From positions 62,001 to 126,000 of the forward strand of contig CAWDQN010000011.1 of NCBI GenBank assembly GCA_963804495.1: a DNA stretch of 64,000 bases, in the 5' to 3' direction. Each line of letters begins with the position of its first letter. The stretch's first letter is position 1. This document shows, in pieces, positions 58,243 through 64,000 of the stretch. The notes under the pieces are model-generated. The model saw nothing but the letters and a program-made list of their open reading frames with translations. It did not search any database and was not told the origin of the DNA. The stretch is from Rhodovastum sp963804495 (GTDB taxonomy: Bacteria > Pseudomonadota > Alphaproteobacteria > Acetobacterales > Acetobacteraceae). A program made the position numbers and the translations under genes.

Positions 58243-60315
58243 ATGACCATAACTTCCGTATTCGGCGGCCAGACCACCGGCGGGCTGACTCTCAATAACG
58301 ACGACTCGCTGTACGTGTTCTCGGGTGGCACGGCCAGCGGCATCACGGTGGACAGCGGCGGCGTCGAATTCGTGTTCTCGGGTGGCACCGCCAGCAACAC
58401 CGTCGTCAACAGCGGCGGGTACCTGGTCGTGATTCCCGACAGCACGCTCGATGACACGACGACGCACGCGGGCGCGCGCGTCATTTCCACCGGGGTCGTG
58501 GTCTGGACCCCATCAACCGGGGTGACCGTCTACCCGCATGTCGCGAGCGGTGTGGTCCTCGGCAGCGGCGCCACCGAGGTCGTCATGTCGTTCGGCCAGG
58601 CAGTCGGCACCACCATAAACGGCGACGGCTATGATGAAGTGGTTTCCGGCGGCACCGCCATCAAGACCACGGTGAACAGTGGCGGTGGAGAATACGTCGT
58701 TGGCGGAAGCGCCATTCTTACCACGGTCAACAGCGGTGGCTACGAGGCCCTCTCCGCCGGCGGCACGACCACCAGCACCACGGTGAACAGCGGCGGCACC
58801 GAAACCGTCCTCTCCGGCGGCAAGAGCATCAGCACCACGGTGAACAGCGGCGGCACCGAAAACGTCCGCTCCGGCGGCACGACCACCGGCACCACGGTGA
58901 ACAGCGGCGGCACCGAAACCGTCCTCTCCGGCGGCAAGAGCATCAGCACCACGGTGAACAGCGGCGGCACCGAAAACGTCTCCTCCGGCGGCAAGAGCAT
59001 CGGCACCACGGTCAATGGCGGCCTGGAGGCCGTGTATGACGGCACGACCATCAGCACCACGATCAACAACAACGGCGAGGAGGGGATGGCGTCCGGCAGC
59101 ATTGCCATCAATACCACCGTGAACAGCGGCGGCCGGTTGTCGGTGTATCCCGGCGGCAATGACAGAACGCCGCCCGGCGGCACGGCCAGCGGCGCAAGGG
59201 TGAACGCCGGCGGCGAAGTGGTGGTCGGGAATGGTGGAACGACCATCGGCACCACCGTGCGCGGCGGCGGACTGGAGGTCGTGATTTCCGGCGGCACGGA
59301 CAGCGGCAGCACGGTGCAAAGCGGCGGCGCCGAGTTCGTGTTCTCCGGCGGCACCGCGAGTAACATTAACGTCGGCAGCGGCGGAACCCTCGTCGAAGGT
59401 CCCGACAGCATCGTCACCAACCCGACGCTCGCGGCGGGCAGCACGGTCGTCTCGACCGGCGTCGTGCTCTGGACTCCTGGCAGCGGACTGACAGTCTTTG
59501 GAAATGTCGCGTCCAACGTTGTCGTCTCCGGCGTTCATGCCGGCGAAGTCATCCTTCCCTGTGGCACCGCCTATGGCACCGTGTTGAGCAACGGGGGCTT
59601 CGCCAATGTGTTGTCCGGCGGCACGGCGGTTCGCACCCAGATCAACAGTGGCGGCGATCAATACGTGCTTGGCGGCACTGCCAGGCAGACCACGATCAAC
59701 AGCGGCGGCTACGAGTTCTTGTCCGTCGGTGGCACCGCCATCGGCACTCGGGTGAAAAGCGGCGGCGATGAGGTGGTGTTCTCCGGTGGTATCGCCAGCG
59801 GCGCGGCGATCTCCGGCGGCGGCTTGGAAGAAGTCTATTCCGGCGGCATCGACCAGCACTCGGTCGTCAGCAGCGGTGGGCTGGAGTTCATTTATTCGGC
59901 CGGAACGATCGGCGGCGGCACCGTCATCAGCGGCGGCACGATCACCGTTTCGTCGGGCGGCATCGTCTCGGGCGGGCTGACGATTTCCGGCGGTACGGCG
60001 GTGATTTCCGCCGCGGTGGCGGGCGGGCAGACGGTGGGCTTCTCGGGCTGGGGCGGCGATCTTGTGCTGGCCGACCCGGCCGAGTTCGGTGCGTTCATCC
60101 GCGGCTTCGGCAAGGGCGACGAACTTGATGTCGGCGGCTTCGCCTATCCCGGCACCACCGTGTCGTACACGGCGGGAACCGGCAGCGGCACGCTGACGGT
60201 GAGCAGCGGCACCACATCGGTGCAGTTGACGCTGTTGGGCGGCGGCTACGTGACCAGCAATTTCAAACTGGCAACCGACAACGCCGGGGGAACCCTGATC
60301 ACCTATCACAACTGA
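58243..60315 (+). CDS. AIDA-repeat secreted protein
   Basis: A 690-residue protein made almost wholly of about 19-residue AIDA-type repeats of the form T-T-V-N-S-G-G-x-E-x-V-x-S-G-G-x-x-x, predicted to form a long parallel beta-solenoid as in adhesins and autotransporter passengers. It starts MTITSVFGGQTTGGLTLNND with no signal peptide and has no beta-barrel translocator. The C-terminal about 85 residues (AFIRGFGKGDELDVGGFAYP, ending TDNAGGTLITYHN) resemble C-terminal segments of type I-secreted repeat proteins. Surface adhesin or matrix role is inferred. No type I secretion genes are in the window. Confidence 0.85.
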   Translation: MTITSVFGGQTTGGLTLNNDDSLYVFSGGTASGITVDSGGVEFVFSGGTASNTVVNSGGYLVVIPDSTLDDTTTHAGARVISTGVVVWTPSTGVTVYPHVASGVVLGSGATEVVMSFGQAVGTTINGDGYDEVVSGGTAIKTTVNSGGGEYVVGGSAILTTVNSGGYEALSAGGTTTSTTVNSGGTETVLSGGKSISTTVNSGGTENVRSGGTTTGTTVNSGGTETVLSGGKSISTTVNSGGTENVSSGGKSIGTTVNGGLEAVYDGTTISTTINNNGEEGMASGSIAINTTVNSGGRLSVYPGGNDRTPPGGTASGARVNAGGEVVVGNGGTTIGTTVRGGGLEVVISGGTDSGSTVQSGGAEFVFSGGTASNINVGSGGTLVEGPDSIVTNPTLAAGSTVVSTGVVLWTPGSGLTVFGNVASNVVVSGVHAGEVILPCGTAYGTVLSNGGFANVLSGGTAVRTQINSGGDQYVLGGTARQTTINSGGYEFLSVGGTAIGTRVKSGGDEVVFSGGIASGAAISGGGLEEVYSGGIDQHSVVSSGGLEFIYSAGTIGGGTVISGGTITVSSGGIVSGGLTISGGTAVISAAVAGGQTVGFSGWGGDLVLADPAEFGAFIRGFGKGDELDVGGFAYPGTTVSYTAGTGSGTLTVSSGTTSVQLTLLGGGYVTSNFKLATDNAGGTLITYHN
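58767..58994 (+). repeat. 114-bp higher-order tandem repeat inside the AIDA gene
   Basis: A 114-bp unit (two 57-bp AIDA repeats) occurs twice in tandem. A 66-base block at 58801-58866 is identical to 58915-58980. Near-identity at the DNA level points to recent unequal crossing-over or slippage, so the copy number may vary between strains. Confidence 0.85.
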
Positions 60316-60478
60316 GGCCATCTGCGCCCCATGCAGCGGGCCCTGTGTCTGCCGGGACATCCCCGGGGGACATCGGGCCCGTTTCCCGGCGAGCGGGGCG
60401 CAGTCCGGCTTTCCTCGGGGTGGCCGGCCCCGCCCCCGCCTGCACCGCGCGGTTGACGACAGGGTCGGCAGGACGCCC

Positions 60479-62254
60479 CTACCGCCGGCCGAACAGGCGC
60501 TCGATCTCCGCCCGCGTCAGCTTCAGCCATGTCGGCCGACCATGGCTGCAGGTGTCCGCCCGCGGCGTCGCCTCCATCTGCCGAAGCAGCGCATCCATCT
60601 CCGGCGTGCTCAGCCGCCGCCCGGCGCGGATGCTGCCGTGGCAGGCGAGCCGCGCCACCACCGCGTCCAGCCGCGCCGCCAGCGCCGTGCTCTCGTCCAT
60701 GTCCGCCAGCTCATCCGCCACGTCGCGCAGCAGCGGCGCCGGCTCCGGGGCACCGAGGGCGGCCGGCAGGGCGCGCACCAGCACCGCTCCCGGCCCGAAT
60801 GCCTCGATCTCCAGCCCCAGCCGTCCCAGTTCCTCCGCCCGCGCCAGCAGATTTGCGGCATCGGCCGGGGGCAAATCCACCACCGCCGGCAGCAGCAGTG
60901 GCTGGCTGCGCACGCCGCCCTCCAGCAGTTGCGCCTTCAGCGCCTCATGGATCAGCCGCTCATGCGCGGCGTGCTGGTCCACCAGCACCAGCGATCCGTC
61001 CCCGGCCACCGCCATGATGTACGTGTCGAGCACCTGTGCCACCGGCGCCCCGAGCGGGAAATGTGCCGGGTCGCGCTCGGCGAACGGCCCATGGAACCGG
61101 TCGGCCGGGCGCACCGAGGGGGCGGCGCCGAACGGCAGCCCGGTTTCCGCCATGCCCGGCAGGGCAGGGCGTCCCGGTGGCGTCAGCCCGAGCCCCGGCC
61201 GGCCGGAATGGGAGTGCAGCGGGGGCGCCGGCCGCGGCTGCATGCCGCCTGGCGTCGTTCCGGCCCCGCCGGCGAGGGCACGGCCGATGGCGGAAATCAC
61301 CAGCCCCCGCACCTCGCCCGGGTCGCGGAACCGCACCTCGGCCTTCGCCGGGTGGACATTCACGTCCAGCTCCTCAGGCGGCAGCTCGAGGAACAGCGCC
61401 ACCACCGGATGCCGCCCATGTGCGATCACGTCGCGATAGGCCACCCGCACCGCGGTGCGCAGCACCGGGTCTGCCACCGGCCGTCCGTTCACTACCAGCG
61501 CCTGCGCCGCCGCCGTGGCGCGTGTCACCCCGGGCGCGGCGGCATAGCCGGTCAGATGCAGCCCGTTGCGCATGCCTTCCACCGCCAGCAGCGCCGCCGC
61601 CGCCTCCGCACCCAGCAGGGCGGCCACCCGGTCGGCCCGCGTCTGGCCGGGCAGGTCGAAGGCTACCCTGCCGTCGCTCTCGAAGCGCATCGCCACCTGC
61701 GGGGCGGCCAGCGCCAGCCGCCGCACCGCGGCTTCAGTGGCATCGGCCTCGGCACGCGGTGACTTGAGAAACTTGCGGCGTGCCGGGGTGGCGAAAAACA
61801 GATCGCGCACCACCACCCTTGTGCCGAACGCCCCGGCGGTCGGACCGGGCGTGCCGACCTGCCCGCCTTCCACCAAGATGGTGGCGGCGTCTTCTCCCGG
61901 CGGGCGCGAGGTGATGGCGAGCCGCGCCGCCGCCCCGATGCTCGGCAGCGCCTCGCCGCGAAAGCCGAGGGTGGAGATGCGCACCAGATCGTCGTCGGCC
62001 AGTTTGGAGGTGGCGTGGCGCTGCACCGCCAGCGCCAGCTCCGCGGCGGTCATGCCGGCGCCGTCGTCGGACACCTCGATGCGGTCGATGCCGCCGCCGG
62101 TGATGGCGACGGTGATCCGGCGCGCCCCGGCGTCCAGCGCGTTCTCGACCAGTTCGCGCACGGCCGCCGCCGGCCGCTCGATCACTTCGCCGGCGGCGAT
62201 CCGGTTGACGGTGGTCTCCGGCAGCAGCCGGATCCTTCCCGCGCGCATGTCCAT
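60479..62254 (-). CDS. mutL: DNA mismatch repair protein MutL
   Basis: Links MutS recognition to strand removal. The 591-residue protein has a GHKL ATPase N-terminus (ETTVNRIAAGEVIERPAAAV, ELVENALDAGA, VSDDGAGM, STLGFRGEALPSIG), LDVNVHPAKAEVRF, a proline-rich linker, and a C-terminal domain with the endonuclease motif DQHAAHERLIHEALK, ACHGSIRAG and CSHGRPTWLKL. It should therefore have endonuclease activity, as in species without MutH. The start is ATG 62254, with 62248 close by; neither has a clear ribosome site. Confidence 0.95.
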   Translation of the reverse strand: MDMRAGRIRLLPETTVNRIAAGEVIERPAAAVRELVENALDAGARRITVAITGGGIDRIEVSDDGAGMTAAELALAVQRHATSKLADDDLVRISTLGFRGEALPSIGAAARLAITSRPPGEDAATILVEGGQVGTPGPTAGAFGTRVVVRDLFFATPARRKFLKSPRAEADATEAAVRRLALAAPQVAMRFESDGRVAFDLPGQTRADRVAALLGAEAAAALLAVEGMRNGLHLTGYAAAPGVTRATAAAQALVVNGRPVADPVLRTAVRVAYRDVIAHGRHPVVALFLELPPEELDVNVHPAKAEVRFRDPGEVRGLVISAIGRALAGGAGTTPGGMQPRPAPPLHSHSGRPGLGLTPPGRPALPGMAETGLPFGAAPSVRPADRFHGPFAERDPAHFPLGAPVAQVLDTYIMAVAGDGSLVLVDQHAAHERLIHEALKAQLLEGGVRSQPLLLPAVVDLPPADAANLLARAEELGRLGLEIEAFGPGAVLVRALPAALGAPEPAPLLRDVADELADMDESTALAARLDAVVARLACHGSIRAGRRLSTPEMDALLRQMEATPRADTCSHGRPTWLKLTRAEIERLFGRR

Positions 62255-62431
62255 GTCCGTCACTATGCCCGATCGACCCGCGCGAGTCCTCCCGGCCGGC
62301 GGCCTGCGGGCGCCGCCCCCTGCGGCGATCCCCGCCGCCGGCCGATCACGAGCTTGTGAACACAGCGCGCTCCTGGCAGGACCGAACCGCACGGCCACAC
62401 TTACGGTGCCAAACAAAAAGGGGCGGACTGC

Positions 62432-62551
62432 ATGTTCATCGTCATCGTCGGTGCGGGCGTTGTGGCTGGGGCGTTGTGGTATTTGCAGTTGTGGCCATTC
62501 GACGGCAGCACCAGCTTGCCCCAGCGGAAAGGCCCCAAGCTGATCCCGTAA
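62432..62551 (+). CDS. Tiny single-span membrane protein with WPFD motif
   Basis: A 39-residue protein: membrane helix MFIVIVGAGVVAGALWYLQL, then WPFDGSTSLPQRKGPKLIP. GGGGCGG precedes the ATG. Its layout matches the 50-residue protein at 7504-7656 (helix, then WPFD, then Lys/Pro-rich tail). I do not recognise a named family. It lies between the divergently placed mutL and the end of pgi. Confidence 0.6.
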   Translation: MFIVIVGAGVVAGALWYLQLWPFDGSTSLPQRKGPKLIP

Positions 62552-62572
62552 TGTCTACCCTGCGCAGCGGGG

Positions 62573-64000
62573 TCAGGCCTCGCTGCGCAGGGCCTTGAAG
62601 CGGGCAATCAGGGCGGCGGTCGATCCGTCATGCGGCCGCCGCTTCGCCCCGCGCGACAGCTCCGGCAGGATGCCGCCGGCCAGCACCTTGCCCAGCTCCA
62701 CCCCCCACTGGTCGAAGCTGTTGATGGTCCAGATCGCCCCCAGCACCGCGGTCTTGTGCTCGTACAGCGCGATCAGCCGTCCCAGGGTGAACCCGTCCAG
62801 CCGGCGGAACAGGATTGTGGTGCTCGGCCGGTTGCCGGTGAACACCCGGTGTGGCGCCACCGCGTCGATCATCGCCGGGGTCGCCAGCGTCGCCGCCATT
62901 TCGGCCCGCACCTCGGCCTCGGTCTTGCCGCGCAACAGCGCTTCGGCCTGGGCGAAGGCATTTGCCGCCAGCGCCAGATGCGCCGCCGGCCGGTCGTGGT
63001 CCGGGATGGCGGCCAGCAGGAAATCCACCGGCACCACCTGCGTGCCCTGGTGCACCAGCTGCATGAAACTGTGCTGCGCGTCGGTGCCCGGCTCGCCGAA
63101 GATCACCGGGCAGGTGGGCCGGTCGACCGTGCTGCCGTCCAGCGTCACCGACTTGCCGTTGCTCTCCATCTCCAGCTGCTGGAGATAGGCGGGGAACCGC
63201 CGCAGCCGGTCGTCGTAGGCAAGCACGCAGCGGGTGCGGTATCCCATGACATTGATGTGCCACACATCCACCAGCGCCAGCAGCACCGGCAGGTTGTTGG
63301 CGAAATCGGCGTCGCGGAAATGCCGGTCCATCGCCCAGCCGCCATCCAGCATGGCCTGGAACGCATCCCACCCGGCCGCCAGCGCGATCGACAGACCGAC
63401 CGACGACCACAGCGAGTAGCGCCCGCCCACCCAGTCGCGAAAGCCGAACACATGCTCGGGCGCGATGCCGAAGGAGGCCACCGCCTTCAGATTGGTCGAC
63501 AGCGCGGCGAAATGCGCCGCCACCGCGGCCTCGCCCAGCGCGCCCGCCACCCAGGCGCGGGCGGCGCTTGCGTTCTCCATTGTTTCCAGGGTGGTGAAGG
63601 TTTTTGAGGCCACCAGCACCAGGGTGCGGGCGGGATCGAGTTCGCGCGCCAGCGCCGCGAACCCGGTGGCATCCACATTGGAAAGAAACCGCGTCCGCAA
63701 GTGCGCGCCATGCGCCAGGGTCAGCGCCTCGGTGGCCATGCGCGGGCCGAGGTCGGACCCGCCGATGCCGATATTCAGAACCGCCTCGAACCGCTCGCCG
63801 GTGGCGCCGCGCAGGCTGCCGTCGTGCACACGGGCGACGAAGGCGCGCATCTTCGCCCGCTCGGCGGCGGCGAGCTGGCTGGCGTCGTCGATGCCGCCGG
63901 GCAGGGCGGCCCGCAGCCCCGCGTCGGCCGGCGCCCGCAGCGCCATGTGCATAGCGGCACGGCCTTCGGTCGCGTTCACCGGCGCGCCGGCAAACAGGCG
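62573..64000 (-). CDS. pgi: Glucose-6-phosphate isomerase (5' end outside window)
   Basis: Interconverts glucose 6-phosphate and fructose 6-phosphate. About 475 residues are present; the frame stays open to the window edge (RLFAGAPVNATEGRAAMHMA), so the first 60-70 residues lie outside. Visible motifs: IGIGGSDLGPRM, SNVDATGF, VASKTFTTLETMENA, GFRDWVGGRYSLWSSVGLSI, MESNGKSVTLDG with the catalytic Glu region, GEPGTDAQHSFMQLVHQGT and INSFDQWGVELGKVL with the catalytic Lys. Normal and intact as far as seen. Confidence 0.96.
   Translation of the reverse strand, partial: RLFAGAPVNATEGRAAMHMALRAPADAGLRAALPGGIDDASQLAAAERAKMRAFVARVHDGSLRGATGERFEAVLNIGIGGSDLGPRMATEALTLAHGAHLRTRFLSNVDATGFAALARELDPARTLVLVASKTFTTLETMENASAARAWVAGALGEAAVAAHFAALSTNLKAVASFGIAPEHVFGFRDWVGGRYSLWSSVGLSIALAAGWDAFQAMLDGGWAMDRHFRDADFANNLPVLLALVDVWHINVMGYRTRCVLAYDDRLRRFPAYLQQLEMESNGKSVTLDGSTVDRPTCPVIFGEPGTDAQHSFMQLVHQGTQVVPVDFLLAAIPDHDRPAAHLALAANAFAQAEALLRGKTEAEVRAEMAATLATPAMIDAVAPHRVFTGNRPSTTILFRRLDGFTLGRLIALYEHKTAVLGAIWTINSFDQWGVELGKVLAGGILPELSRGAKRRPHDGSTAALIARFKALRSEA

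Noticed and set aside
58741..59010. Tandem repeats resembling a CRISPR array
   Set aside because: Repeats are in phase with a long coding sequence at 57-bp units with no unique spacers.
58513..60360. Minus-strand frame of 615 codons opposite the AIDA gene
   Set aside because: Repetitive only because the sense strand is repetitive; no ribosome site or family match.

Overview
The window comes from a GC-rich alphaproteobacterium, most likely Rhodospirillales/Acetobacteraceae. Codon use is strongly GC-biased. The gene content also fits: an aerobic (cobN/cobF type) cobalamin pathway with BluB, paired CsbD proteins, DUF3309, an Omp25/OprB-type porin and imuB/dnaE2 remnants. The genus assignment is inference; no rRNA or tRNA gene is visible.

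Layout. 1-4.1 kb is an eroded edge: an IS66 transposase remnant, an integrase fragment, and frameshifted TPR-like and NRAMP genes. 4.1-9.1 kb is a cluster of small envelope and stress genes (Spy-like, DUF3309, two CsbD, an entericidin-like lipoprotein, a PRC-barrel protein, membrane proteins) ending in a LuxR-type HTH remnant. 9.3-27.2 kb is a large cobalamin region almost entirely on the minus strand: a B12 riboswitch followed by DUF1636-cobW-cobN-cobM-cobI; cobO on the plus strand; a second B12 riboswitch followed by an outer-membrane porin, cbiMNQO (cobalt uptake), cobU and cobA; and upstream of that cobE-cbiB-cobD-cobB. cbiB carries a frameshift. 27.6-32.6 kb has a broken solute-binding gene and a four-gene Mla-type lipid-transport operon. 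32.7-36.5 kb is a decaying uronate/aldarate catabolic cluster. 36.8-40.6 kb is a surface-glycosylation pair: a glycosyltransferase-methyltransferase fusion with a G10 tract at its start, and an OGT/SPINDLY protein. 41.3-46 kb holds cobQ-cobT-cobS-cobC-cobF. 46-49 kb has a Uma2 protein and an imuB/dnaE2 graveyard. 49.2-55.1 kb holds HU, bluB with a HAD phosphatase, an aldo-keto reductase, a WD40 protein with a G3E GTPase, and a GT4 glycosyltransferase. 55.2-57.1 kb is a pile of dead IS4, IS66 and IS701 transposases. 58.2-60.3 kb is an AIDA-repeat secreted protein. 60.5-64 kb holds mutL, a tiny membrane protein and the 3' part of pgi.

How the genes work together. The window supplies much of adenosylcobalamin synthesis (cobA, I, M, F, B, N, O, Q, D, U, S, T, C, E, bluB), cobalt import and B12-dependent control. 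cobG or cobZ, cobH, cobJ, cobK, cobL and the CobS/CobT chelatase subunits are not here and must lie elsewhere. Many genes are joined by 4-bp start/stop overlaps (ATGA, GTGA and, less usually, TTGA).

The most notable observations are: a riboswitch-linked fusion porin with its own Fur-like palindrome directly ahead of the cobalt transporter; a G10 tract that sets the frame relation between a short leader ORF and a glycosyltransferase; an AT-rich methyltransferase module fused to that enzyme; a dispersed intergenic double-hairpin repeat family that invades the cobT/cobS junction and is twice associated with a longer palindrome; and an unusually high density of single-base frameshifts. The frameshifts could be true decay or homopolymer errors in the assembly.
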